From: Tiamatella sp964451715
Lineage (GTDB): Archaea > Thermoproteota > Thermoprotei_A > Sulfolobales > Acidilobaceae
DNA length: 44,880 nt
Reading direction: 5' to 3'
Assembly (NCBI GenBank): GCA_964451715.1
Contig: CAYVIZ010000004.1
Span: 1 to 44,880 of the forward strand
Positions 17,050 through 24,715 of the stretch are shown here, one piece after another. The notes under the pieces were generated by a model. It made no database searches. It saw only the letters and a list, made by a program, of their open reading frames with translations, and was not told where the DNA came from. Each line of letters starts with the position of its first letter. Position 1 is the stretch's first letter. The position numbers and the translations under genes are program-made.

Positions 17050-17635
17050 AATACTCCACATAACAGATTTGCATTGTAATATAGAGAATACAGTGGAGGT
17101 TTTAAGCCGTGAGGAATACGATATCATAGCTGTAACAGGGGACTTGGAGTGTATAAAAGAGGCTCATATTATATATGAATCCGGGAGAAAGGTGTTTTTC
17201 GTTCCCGGAAATATGGATTCCCCCCATATAGTGAGGACGATGAACCAATTAGGCTTAAGCGTTGACGGTCTCTTATCGTCTTTCAACGGTTTAACCATAG
17301 GTGGAATAGGCGGGTTAAGCGTAATAGATAGTATGAAAAGGTTAGAAGAAAGCATACGTGAAAGTCATAAGGACATCGATGTTCTCCTATCCCATCATCC
17401 CCCTAGAGGTGTTGCTGACTCAACAATATTCGGCATCCACGTGGGCTCTACTCCCTTAAGAGAATTCATTGAAAAACACGAGCCCAGACTGCATTTATGT
17501 GGCCACATACACGAGGCTCGAGGTGTTTATGAATTTGGTAATACCATTGTAGTAAATCCTGGACCCCTTAAAGACGGTTATTATGCATTAATAGACATAG
17601 GAGATAAAACATATGTCCGCTTGGAGAAAATATAG
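17042..17635 (+). CDS. Metallophosphoesterase of the calcineurin-like superfamily (YfcE/MJ0936-like)
   Basis: The 197-residue protein carries the five expected metal-binding blocks in order: D-L-H (residues 8-10), G-D-L-E (about 33-36), G-N-M-D (about 56-59, variant of GNHE), S-H-H-P-P-R-G (about 117-123) and G-H-I-H-E (about 154-158). These proteins are two-metal phosphodiesterases or phosphatases of small, often unknown, substrates. The start is GTG at 17042, overlapping the membrane-protein gene by eight bases. No signal peptide is seen, so a cytoplasmic location is expected. Confidence 0.85.
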   Translation: MPRILHITDLHCNIENTVEVLSREEYDIIAVTGDLECIKEAHIIYESGRKVFFVPGNMDSPHIVRTMNQLGLSVDGLLSSFNGLTIGGIGGLSVIDSMKRLEESIRESHKDIDVLLSHHPPRGVADSTIFGIHVGSTPLREFIEKHEPRLHLCGHIHEARGVYEFGNTIVVNPGPLKDGYYALIDIGDKTYVRLEKI

Positions 17636-17664
17636 GATAGAGCCAGCCAGTATGGTGCAGGTCT

Positions 17665-18027
17665 TTGACTAGCTGCGATATAAATAAAATACTGCCAGTG
17701 GTTGAGCACTTCAGAGAAAAAGGGTACTCACTGGAGCCTCTTGAGAACAAGGTGTCACTCTTTGACAGGGATTACCCGTTTGTCCGGCTAGTCATAATGG
17801 TTCTAGACAATTCTATAAAGATTTCAGTAAGCATAGACAAGGGAAAGCTATTAGATAACATAGAAGACGATGACTCCCTAGAACACGTACAGAAACTAGT
17901 CGATGAACTCTCACTCCAAGCAGACATCATAGCTAGCTTCCTAAGCCCGGTATGCCGTGTTGAAAAAGACCTCGACAGCGTCATGGATGCATACATGCAG
18001 CTTGAAAGCATATTAGAAGAAATATAA
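17665..18027 (+). CDS. Conserved-looking small acidic protein of unknown function
   Basis: This 120-residue soluble protein is not recognised. It starts at TTG 17665 behind GGTG at about 17654, and follows the phosphoesterase by 29 bases in the same direction. The sequence is acidic, with a strand-rich first half and a helical, Asp/Glu/Leu-rich second half (about 65-120). It has two Cys residues (Cys4 and one near 97) and no membrane helix. Position as last gene of the operon is the only clue to function. Confidence 0.5.
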   Translation: MTSCDINKILPVVEHFREKGYSLEPLENKVSLFDRDYPFVRLVIMVLDNSIKISVSIDKGKLLDNIEDDDSLEHVQKLVDELSLQADIIASFLSPVCRVEKDLDSVMDAYMQLESILEEI

Positions 18028-18097
18028 ACACAAAAACCCGGGGGATGACGAGCGCTAACCTCGAAAATAGCTCGATAAGCTTCGTTATATGATCAAG

Positions 18098-18643
18098 CTA
18101 GTGATTAGGCGGTGGCTGTCTGACCCCTCCCAGCACACTCTTATAGACAGGCACCTTCCTAAGAACAGCCTGTAACTCTCGTCTAACCATGCTTAAATCA
18201 GATTCATCTACTTTTCTAACGGGTTTAGCTGGAACACCCGCCACTATGGTCTCTGCTGGGATAGTCTTACCCGGAGGCACGACGGCTCCCGCTGCAATAA
18301 TAGCGTTCTCCCCGATAACAGCTCCGTCAAGAACTATCGCCCCGATACCTACAAGCGCTCCATTACTTACTCTGGCACCATGTATTATAGCGGCGTGACT
18401 TACAAGAACGTTGTCACCTATAGCCACGGGCTTACCCGCGGGAGCCTCTATGAGGCTGTTCTCTAATATTACAGTGTTACTGCCTATGATTACCCTGTCA
18501 TCGTCTCCCCTGATTATTGTCCCATAAAGAACAGCTGAACCCTCACCTATAACCACGTCACCCATAACGCGCGCCATAGGATCCACAAACACGCTTTCAT
18601 GGATCACGGGAATCTTATCCCCGAAAGGCAGTATATTACCCAG
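18098..18643 (-). CDS. Gamma-carbonic-anhydrase-like left-handed beta-helix protein, probable CTG start
   Basis: Hexapeptide repeats ([V/I]-x-G-x-x) run through most of the protein, as in the YrdA/CaiE/PaaY gamma-carbonic anhydrase family. V-S-H-A-A-I-I-H-G supplies two of the three zinc His ligands. The first ligand position, normally His in the preceding coil, appears to be Glu (S-L-I-E-A), so classical carbonic anhydrase activity is doubtful. The first conventional start is GTG at 18607, but it has no ribosome site. GGAGGTG at 18652-18658 lies eight bases before an in-frame CTG at 18641-18643. Starting there adds a family-typical N-terminus (G-N-I-L-P-F-G-D-K-I-P), and no ATG, GTG or TTG lies between. 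The gene follows the CoA-transferase whose stop overlaps the ribosome site. Confidence 0.8.
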   Translation of the reverse strand: MGNILPFGDKIPVIHESVFVDPMARVMGDVVIGEGSAVLYGTIIRGDDDRVIIGSNTVILENSLIEAPAGKPVAIGDNVLVSHAAIIHGARVSNGALVGIGAIVLDGAVIGENAIIAAGAVVPPGKTIPAETIVAGVPAKPVRKVDESDLSMVRRELQAVLRKVPVYKSVLGGVRQPPPNH

Positions 18644-18658
18644 GCCGGCTTCACCTCC
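18641..18658 (-). promoter_or_regulatory. Strong Shine-Dalgarno that selects a CTG start
   Basis: On the minus strand GGAGGTG (18658 to 18652) overlaps the CoA-transferase stop codon and stands eight bases before CTG at 18643-18641. The only canonical start in this frame is about 45 bases away at 18607. The arrangement points to CTG initiation coupled to termination of the upstream gene. Confidence 0.5.
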
Positions 18659-20132
18659 TCATGTCACCATTTTCAATGTAGTTCAAATGGAACATAAACG
18701 CGCTCTTGAGATCGACAGGAGCATGGCCCCCCTTCTCCTCTGTCCTCTTATAGTAATCCCATAGGAGATCTCTATAGTCGGGATGGGCGCACTTCTCAAT
18801 TATCAGCTTAGCTCTCTCCCGAAGGCTCAGGCCTCTAAGGTCACAGTAGCCTTGGTCAGTTATAACAACATCAACGTCATGATCGACGGTGTCCACGTGG
18901 GGAGTGAAGGGTACAATGGTCGATATTCTACCATTTTTCCTTACGGAGGGTGTTATGAATATGCTCAAATGAGCGGCCCTAGAGAAGTCACCGCTCCCTC
19001 CTATACCATTAACTATACTAGTACCCAGTATATGAGTCGAGTTAACATTGCCCATAATGTCGACTTCTACTGCTGTATTTATTGCTATGACTCTGAGCCT
19101 TCTTATGAGCTCTATGTTATTAGTTATATCCTGAGGCCTCAGAACAATGTTTTTCTTGATCTCCTCGGCCTCGCTATACACTTTCTCCAAGTTACGGGGA
19201 GACAACATGAGGCTGGTAGCTGATAACGCGTCCATCGAACCGTTAAGGTACATGTTTAGTAGGCTATCCTGTATAACCTCAGTCCATGCCCTCAACTCCT
19301 TAAATCCTGCCTCCCCCACCGCCTTGAACACGGCGTCGTTTACAGCGCCAACCCCGCTCTCTAAGGGATAGAGACTACGTGGGATCCTACCTGCTTCGAC
19401 CTCCCTCTGAATGAACTCAAGCAAGTTCTCTGCTATCTTCTTTTCAGTAGTACCCGGCTCAACAGGTTCTCCTCCAACGTCAATACCTTTAGACTCTATA
19501 ACACCGAGAATCTTGTTAGAGGGAACCCTCACGTAAGTCTCCCCTATTCTGTCCTCGACTCTCTTCAAGGGTATAGGCTCTCCTGGTATTGGTGTGTATA
19601 TATCATGTATTCCCTTAAACTCGGGGCTCACATCGCGGTTCAGCTCTATTATGACATAACGCGCTTTCTCCACAAACGCGGTCACAGCACCCACACTGCC
19701 CGTGGGCACAAACCCCTTATCTGATACTTCAACAGCCTCCACAATAGCTAGATCCAGAGCCCCTGATACATTGTCGAGCCATCCATACCTGACCATGTAA
19801 GGCCATTCACCCAGATGATAATCCATAAACTCGACGGCACCCTCATTTATCATCTTCCTAAGCACGGGATTGTTCTGGTACGGATACCTTCTCGCTACAA
19901 CTCTATTATCGGCAAGAACACCATCCATCGAATAGGCGCTCGCACCGGTTAGAACGGTCAGCCTAACATTCTCCTCTCTCGCCCGTGCTGCTAGGAATCG
20001 GGGAAAAGTCTTAGGGTAGCCCACACTCCCAAATCCGCTTGTCCCTATAGTAACATTCTTCTTTCCTATCTTGCTCAGGAAAAGCTTAGCGAGAAACTCA
20101 GGATCCTGTATCAAGGTAATACTCTTCTCCAA
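18651..20132 (-). CDS. Acetyl-CoA hydrolase / succinyl-CoA:acetate CoA-transferase family protein
   Basis: The 493-residue protein belongs to the class I acetyl-CoA hydrolase/transferase family. A-W-T-E-V-I-Q-D holds the expected catalytic Glu that forms the CoA thioester. G-I-G-G-S-G-D-F-S-R-A-A, T-P-H-V-D-T-V-D-H-D-V-D and T-D-Q-G-Y-C-D-L-R-G-L are typical of the C-terminal half. It moves CoA between acyl donors and acetate or propionate, for example from succinyl-CoA made by the mutase. It starts at TTG 20132 with GGAGGTG eleven bases upstream. It is divergent from the branched-chain amino acid transporter and is followed by the gamma-carbonic-anhydrase-like gene. Exact substrates cannot be read. 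Confidence 0.87.
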   Translation of the reverse strand: MEKSITLIQDPEFLAKLFLSKIGKKNVTIGTSGFGSVGYPKTFPRFLAARAREENVRLTVLTGASAYSMDGVLADNRVVARRYPYQNNPVLRKMINEGAVEFMDYHLGEWPYMVRYGWLDNVSGALDLAIVEAVEVSDKGFVPTGSVGAVTAFVEKARYVIIELNRDVSPEFKGIHDIYTPIPGEPIPLKRVEDRIGETYVRVPSNKILGVIESKGIDVGGEPVEPGTTEKKIAENLLEFIQREVEAGRIPRSLYPLESGVGAVNDAVFKAVGEAGFKELRAWTEVIQDSLLNMYLNGSMDALSATSLMLSPRNLEKVYSEAEEIKKNIVLRPQDITNNIELIRRLRVIAINTAVEVDIMGNVNSTHILGTSIVNGIGGSGDFSRAAHLSIFITPSVRKNGRISTIVPFTPHVDTVDHDVDVVITDQGYCDLRGLSLRERAKLIIEKCAHPDYRDLLWDYYKRTEEKGGHAPVDLKSAFMFHLNYIENGDMRR

Positions 20133-20196
20133 GGGTCACTGGGCACCTCCTAAAATATCAAATGCAAGATGCGCATATAGTCATAGCTGGGTTCAT

Positions 20197-20214
20197 AACC
20201 GTTGGATAACGATT
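20197..20214. promoter_or_regulatory. Imperfect palindrome sharing the half-site TTATCCAAC with the mutase promoter
   Basis: AACCGTT-GGAT-AACGATT is an inverted repeat with one arm mismatch, directly upstream of a TATA-like ATATTTAAA (20215-20223) for the livK gene. Its minus strand contains TTATCCAAC, which also occurs at 14522-14530 in the mutase divergent region. A common regulator is a possibility, not a demonstration. Confidence 0.3.
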
Positions 20215-20223
20215 ATATTTAAA
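20215..20223 (+). promoter_or_regulatory. TATA-like box of livK
   Basis: ATATTTAAA lies 66 bases upstream of the livK ATG at 20289, leaving room for a leader of about 40 bases that carries GGAGGT at 20275-20280. The position follows archaeal promoter spacing. Confidence 0.35.
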
Positions 20224-20288
20224 TTAGATTGTATCCCATTTTATGGAAAACAGAAAACACCATTTCTCCATAAAGGAGGTTGAACACT

Positions 20289-21767
20289 ATGTATAAGACT
20301 TTAGGTAGACTCGTGACTCTACTGGCCATAGTAGCTTTGCTCGCGTCGGCAGCTGCCCCACTAGTAACGCTAGCCGATACTTATCCATCAAGCGTTAACG
20401 GCGATGTCATAAAGATAGGTATGAGCATAAGCCTCACGGGCAAATTCGCCAGCGAGGGTAAACAGGCTCTCTGTGGAGTAAAAGCCGCTATAGACTACTA
20501 CAATAACAATGGTGGAGTCACGGTTGGAGGCAAGACCTACAAGCTACAACTGGTCTACTATGATGACCAGTCATCCAAGGACCAGGTAAGCAGCCTTTAT
20601 TCAAAGCTAATAACAGACGATAAAGTAGACTTCCTCCTAGCACCCTATAGCAGCGGTCTGACAGCTGCCGCTGCCCCCCTGGCAGAACAGTACAAGAAGG
20701 TTATGCTGAGCCATGGAGGCGCCAGCGACTCTATCTTCCAGCAGGGATACAAGTACATAGCACAGATTCTAGCCCCTGCAAGCAAGTACTTTGCTTCAAC
20801 ACTAGACATGCTTAAGGAGTACCAGAGCCGGATAGGCGACATAAAGATAGCATTCATATACGAGGATGCAGCCTTCTCTACAGCCGTTATCAACGGCGCT
20901 AAGCAGCATGCTAAAGAGCTGGGCCTAAACGTTGTCTATGAGAACAAGTACCAGAAAGGTACAACAGACTTTTCAAGCTTCATAGAGGCGGCCAAGGCAA
21001 AAGGAGCAAATGTGCTGATAGGAGGAGGACACTTCGAGGACGGTAAGGCACTCGTGAGCCAGGCACACAACCTGGGATGGCACCTCAAATTTATAGGTAT
21101 ACTTGTCGCGCCAGCACAGCCACAATTCTACGATGAACTCAAGGATGTAGCCAACGGTGTAGCATATCCTGCGCAGTGGGCTGTCTCACTGAACTATAAC
21201 CCCGACACGGCTAAGAGCATGGGGCTGACATGGGCTGGACCAACTGAGGATGAGTGGCTCAGCTACTTCCAGAAGGAGTGCCCTGACATAAAAGCTCCTG
21301 CTTACCAGGCGGCAGAGGCTGGGGCTGCAGTTACTTTCCTAGTGGAGGCTGTTAAGGCTGCTGGAACACTGGATAGCACCGCTGTAAGGCAGGCTATGAA
21401 CAACCTTGACTTAATGACCTTCTTCGGCAGACTGAAGATTGATCCTCAGACAGGATTACAAATAGGACATAAAATGGTTGTCGTACAGTGGCAGAATGGT
21501 AAGAAGGTAGTTATATATCCCAAGGAAGTAGCAGGCGCTAACCCGTTGTTCATGGCTCCTGCGTGGTGGCCTCAGCAGACCTCAACAACGACTCAGCAGA
21601 CCCACTCCACAACGAGTACACAGCAGCAGACGTCTTCGTCGCCTACACAAACAGGTACCAGTACCACTACTAAGGAGAAGGGAGGATCTAATGCTGCATT
21701 GTATGCCGGCGTAATAGTGGTTATCATTATAATAATAGCTGCTATATGGTTTGCCACTAAAAAGTAA
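20289..21767 (+). CDS. livK: Branched-chain amino acid ABC transporter, substrate-binding lipoprotein-like anchored protein (LivK)
   Basis: The 492-residue protein has a Sec-type leader (to about residue 26), then a type I periplasmic-binding fold starting I-K-I-G-M-S-I-S-L-T-G, typical of LivK/leucine-isoleucine-valine binding proteins. After the binding domain comes a Thr/Ser/Gln-rich stalk (about 420-460), probably glycosylated, and a C-terminal hydrophobic helix with a Lys tail that anchors it in the membrane, a common archaeal layout. The ATG at 20289 is preferred to a TTG nine bases earlier because GGAGGT lies eight bases upstream. It is separated from livH by about 160 bases with its own terminator and a new promoter, so it may be expressed at a higher level than the permease. 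Confidence 0.92.
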   Translation: MYKTLGRLVTLLAIVALLASAAAPLVTLADTYPSSVNGDVIKIGMSISLTGKFASEGKQALCGVKAAIDYYNNNGGVTVGGKTYKLQLVYYDDQSSKDQVSSLYSKLITDDKVDFLLAPYSSGLTAAAAPLAEQYKKVMLSHGGASDSIFQQGYKYIAQILAPASKYFASTLDMLKEYQSRIGDIKIAFIYEDAAFSTAVINGAKQHAKELGLNVVYENKYQKGTTDFSSFIEAAKAKGANVLIGGGHFEDGKALVSQAHNLGWHLKFIGILVAPAQPQFYDELKDVANGVAYPAQWAVSLNYNPDTAKSMGLTWAGPTEDEWLSYFQKECPDIKAPAYQAAEAGAAVTFLVEAVKAAGTLDSTAVRQAMNNLDLMTFFGRLKIDPQTGLQIGHKMVVVQWQNGKKVVIYPKEVAGANPLFMAPAWWPQQTSTTTQQTHSTTSTQQQTSSSPTQTGTSTTTKEKGGSNAALYAGVIVVIIIIIAAIWFATKK

Positions 21768-21793
21768 TGAATCATATTATTTAGACTCATAGA

Positions 21794-21799
21794 TTTTTT
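21794..21799 (+). terminator. T-run terminator after livK
   Basis: Six T residues at 21794-21799, followed by further T-rich sequence, lie 27 bases after the livK stop and ahead of a separate promoter for livH. No stable hairpin is seen. Confidence 0.35.
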
Positions 21800-21860
21800 A
21801 TTTACATTTAATTATTCTATTAATCAGAAAAACTTTTAAGTAAACACGAATTCTATGAAC

Positions 21861-21870
21861 ATTTATATAC
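21861..21870 (+). promoter_or_regulatory. TATA-like box of the livHMGF operon
   Basis: ATTTATATAC at 21861-21870 is placed about 60 bases before the chosen livH ATG and would give a leader of roughly 40 bases. It follows the livK terminator, supporting separate transcription of the permease and ATPase genes. Confidence 0.4.
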
Positions 21871-21929
21871 TAACTATCTACAAGGATTAGATAATAGTGT
21901 CTCTATCCCATTACTTAGGGGGATGCTTA

Positions 21930-22904
21930 ATGATAGAACTAACACTTACAGGAGATGCCTTCCTTAGAGGCATAGTAATAGGACTCATCTATGGCAGCGT
22001 GCTAGGAGCAGTCGCCAGCGGATTGACGATAATCTGGGGTGTAATGAAGGTTGTAAACCTGGCACACGGACACATACTAGTATTCGCCGCAATGATGTCA
22101 GCATTCCTATACCTAACCTACAAAGGCGCTGTATGGTTCACACCGCCTATAGCATTTATATGGATGGGCATACTGGGACTAGCGTTTGGAGCCTTCTTCT
22201 ACTATGTAACACTACACCCAATAATAGGACACGTCGACACCATGACACTCAAATACGAGATGAGCAGTCTCATGGCAACATTCGGCTTCGGCATCGCGTT
22301 ATATGGAATACACTATTTCCTACCAAACATAATCCCCTCATACAGCACGGAACCCTCAATAGGATTCTCAATAGGCGGACAAGGACATACATACATATCA
22401 TTCCTAGGAGTCACCATAGAAAAATCCAAGCTACTCATGGCGGCATTGAGCCTCGTCTTAGTGATCGTGGCACACGGGATAATGAACTGGACCTCTATGG
22501 GCCTTAAGATACGTGCAGTAGCACAGGATGCTCGAGCCTTATCCCTCGTTGGCATAAACCCCGTCAGGATAAAATTACTAACAACAATAGTAGCCACGGC
22601 ATTCGCCATGAGCTCCGGTGTATTATATCTGGGATACGCTAATAGTGTTACACCATTGTCCGAAACGATAGTAGCCCCTCTATGCTTCGTCATAGTGGTA
22701 TTAGGTGGATTGGGAAGCGTTATTGGAACCTATATGGGAGGACTCCTCCTAGGCGTTATCTACCAACTCGTGCTAGAATTGACTGCCCAGACTCAGCAGT
22801 TTGCCTTTGTAGTAGCATTTGCCGTGCTCATAATAGCCTTGGTCTTCAAGCCTAACGGTGTCTTCGGCAACATTGAGGAGAAATTGTCTAGGCTGAGGAG
22901 GTGA
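21930..22904 (+). CDS. livH: Branched-chain amino acid ABC transporter permease LivH
   Basis: This 324-residue polytopic membrane protein of the LivH family shows G-L-T-I-I-W-G-V-M-K-V-V-N-L-A-H-G-H (about 30-47), a segment diagnostic of LivH, and the cytoplasmic coupling region R-A-V-A-Q-D-A-R-A-L-S-L-V-G-I. About eight helices are visible. An in-frame GTG lies 33 bases upstream, but AGGGGGA shortly before ATG 21930 favours the shorter form. It overlaps the alternative start of livM by four bases. With LivM it forms the pore for hydrophobic amino acids. Confidence 0.92.
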   Translation: MIELTLTGDAFLRGIVIGLIYGSVLGAVASGLTIIWGVMKVVNLAHGHILVFAAMMSAFLYLTYKGAVWFTPPIAFIWMGILGLAFGAFFYYVTLHPIIGHVDTMTLKYEMSSLMATFGFGIALYGIHYFLPNIIPSYSTEPSIGFSIGGQGHTYISFLGVTIEKSKLLMAALSLVLVIVAHGIMNWTSMGLKIRAVAQDARALSLVGINPVRIKLLTTIVATAFAMSSGVLYLGYANSVTPLSETIVAPLCFVIVVLGGLGSVIGTYMGGLLLGVIYQLVLELTAQTQQFAFVVAFAVLIIALVFKPNGVFGNIEEKLSRLRR

Positions 22905-22909
22905 GCACT

Positions 22910-23932
22910 GTGAATATATCACGTCTAGTAAGCAGGAAGGGGTTCATAATATCGACTTTACTTGTATTCTTCTTCCTAGTACTAGGCCTACTCGGCAGTA
23001 ACGGCGTCATATCAAGGCTCTACATAGCAAATGGCACCGATCTAATGTACTTCATAGGAATTGGTCTCGCCATGGCCATAATAATGAGCTATACTGGATA
23101 CGTCAGCTTCGGTCATGCAGTATTTGTAGGCATAGGCTCCTTCTCGGCTGCCTATATACTTGCAGTTTTCAACAAGCCCCGCATAATGGAGTACATGGCC
23201 CAGCATGATAGAATAAGCAATGCAATGCTTTCAACATACTTCATAGAGAGCCTCCTACTGGCATCTATAATAGCCCTCCTAGTCGCAGTAGGAGTGGGTT
23301 ACGCGGTTCTAAGGCTGAGAGGAGCGTTCTTCGCCATAGCGACTATCGGCCTAGACTACGTGGTAATGTACCTAGTGATATACATAACTTCAATGATATC
23401 ACCGTTCGGGGGAGACGAGCTTCCTAACCCTAACATGGGATTAACCGACATGACGTTCTACTGGATGCATTTCATATTATTCATAGCAACGATATACACT
23501 GCTTACCTAGTAAAAGTAAGTAAATTCGGATACGGGCTCGCCTCGATAAGGGAAGACGAAGACGCAGCCGAGGTTATAGGTGTAGATACCTTCAGATACA
23601 AGGTCTACGCCTTCGCGCTAGCCGCTGTGTTAGCCAGCTTCTGGGGTATAGCAAGCGCGTTCAGAAAATCCTATACAACACACGACTTCAGCCTCCTCAT
23701 AAGCATAGTCATGATAGTAGAAAACGTGGTAGGAGGCCTGGGAACCTTTATAGGACCAATAATAGGCGCTGTAATATACTATATTCTAAACTGGCTACTG
23801 ATAACCACGGCAGGACAACTGGCCCTAGTCATACTCGGCGCGTTCGTGGTAGTAATAGTTGCATTCTTCCCCGAAGGCATAGTAGGCCTATTGAGAAGGA
23901 AGATTCCATCCCTGAGAGAGTGGCTTGAGTGA
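22910..23932 (+). CDS. livM: Branched-chain amino acid ABC transporter permease LivM
   Basis: The 340-residue protein has the LivM pattern: A-I-I-M-S-Y-T-G-Y-V-S-F-G-H-A-V-F (about 57-73), R-L-R-G-A-F-F-A-I-A-T-I-G and the coupling loop S-I-R-E-D-E-D-A-A-E-V-I-G-V. About nine helices are present. GTG at 22910 is chosen because GAGGAGGTGA (22895-22904) ends five bases before it. The GTG at 22901 lies inside that ribosome site. It pairs with LivH and is followed by livG 12 bases later. Confidence 0.92.
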   Translation: MNISRLVSRKGFIISTLLVFFFLVLGLLGSNGVISRLYIANGTDLMYFIGIGLAMAIIMSYTGYVSFGHAVFVGIGSFSAAYILAVFNKPRIMEYMAQHDRISNAMLSTYFIESLLLASIIALLVAVGVGYAVLRLRGAFFAIATIGLDYVVMYLVIYITSMISPFGGDELPNPNMGLTDMTFYWMHFILFIATIYTAYLVKVSKFGYGLASIREDEDAAEVIGVDTFRYKVYAFALAAVLASFWGIASAFRKSYTTHDFSLLISIVMIVENVVGGLGTFIGPIIGAVIYYILNWLLITTAGQLALVILGAFVVVIVAFFPEGIVGLLRRKIPSLREWLE

Positions 23933-23944
23933 GGTGATGCCTTT

Positions 23945-24709
23945 ATGGGAGAGCCTATACTTATCGTGGAAAACGTGACAAAGAGGTTCGGCGGACTGAC
24001 TGCTCTAAGCCAGGTGTCATTCAATGTTAATAAAGGCGAAAGATTCGGCATAATAGGCCCTAATGGCGCCGGGAAAACAACACTATTCAACGTCATCAAC
24101 GGCGTATATAGACCGGATACTGGGAGAGTAGTATTCAAAGGAACAGATATAACAAACTGGCCTCCGCACCGCAGAGCCCGGTTCGGCATGGCCCGTACAC
24201 ACCAGGTAGTAAAGCCCTTCAGCGAGCTCACAGTACTGGAGAACGCTATGATAGGAGCATTATTCGGTCCCAGGCACAAGGATATAACCGAGGAAGAGGC
24301 AAGGGAGATAGCGCTCGAAACACTAGACTTCCTAGGCCTCAAGGAGAAAGCAGGTCTACCAGCAGGTTTACTAAATGTTCAAGAGAAGAAGCGCCTCGAG
24401 CTGGCCCGCGCCCTCTCGTCTCAGCCTGAAATACTCCTACTCGACGAGGTTCTCGCAGGCCTCGTGCCTAGTGAGATTGAGACTATGGTAGAGCTTTTGA
24501 AGAAGATAAACGAGGAGAAAGGAGTGACAATCGTGATGATTGAGCATGTTATGCATGCTATAATGAATCTGGCTGAGAGGATGATAGTACTCGACTTCGG
24601 CAGGAAGATAGCGGAAGGATCCCCGGAGGAGGTGGCTAACAACCCTGAAGTTATAGCCGCATATCTAGGTAATCCCGAGCTTGCACTTAAGTTTGTCAAG
24701 AAGGGGTGA
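23945..24709 (+). CDS. livG: Branched-chain amino acid ABC transporter ATPase LivG
   Basis: This 254-residue ABC ATPase has a Walker A G-P-N-G-A-G-K-T-T (about 39-47) and a LivG-type insertion after it. In place of the LSGGQ signature it reads L-N-V-Q-E-K-K-R-L-E-L-A-R-A-L (about 141-155). Its Walker B ends L-L-L-D-E-V rather than L-D-E-P, and the switch His is in I-E-H-V. Variant signatures are known in LivG-type proteins, so the protein is probably active. ATG 23945 follows GAGGTGAT seven bases upstream. livF begins six bases after its end. Confidence 0.92.
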   Translation: MGEPILIVENVTKRFGGLTALSQVSFNVNKGERFGIIGPNGAGKTTLFNVINGVYRPDTGRVVFKGTDITNWPPHRRARFGMARTHQVVKPFSELTVLENAMIGALFGPRHKDITEEEAREIALETLDFLGLKEKAGLPAGLLNVQEKKRLELARALSSQPEILLLDEVLAGLVPSEIETMVELLKKINEEKGVTIVMIEHVMHAIMNLAERMIVLDFGRKIAEGSPEEVANNPEVIAAYLGNPELALKFVKKG

Positions 24710-24715
24710 ACCGTT

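Noticed and set aside
18028..18097. Possible C/D-box small RNA in the convergent gap (GATGACGA seen)
   Set aside because: No convincing C box match to RTGATGA, no D box CTGA at the expected place, and no paired internal boxes.
18783..19223. Rightward 146-codon frame opposite the CoA-transferase
   Set aside because: The opposite strand encodes a full-length, motif-complete CoA-transferase; the shadow has no recognisable features.
24360..24460. LivG as an inactive ATPase because LSGGQ and LDEP are altered
   Set aside because: Comparable variant signatures (L-N-V-x-x-x-x-R-L-E-L-A-R-A-L, L-D-E-V) occur in LivG-type proteins as I recall them, and LivF carries a canonical motif, so loss of function is not supported.
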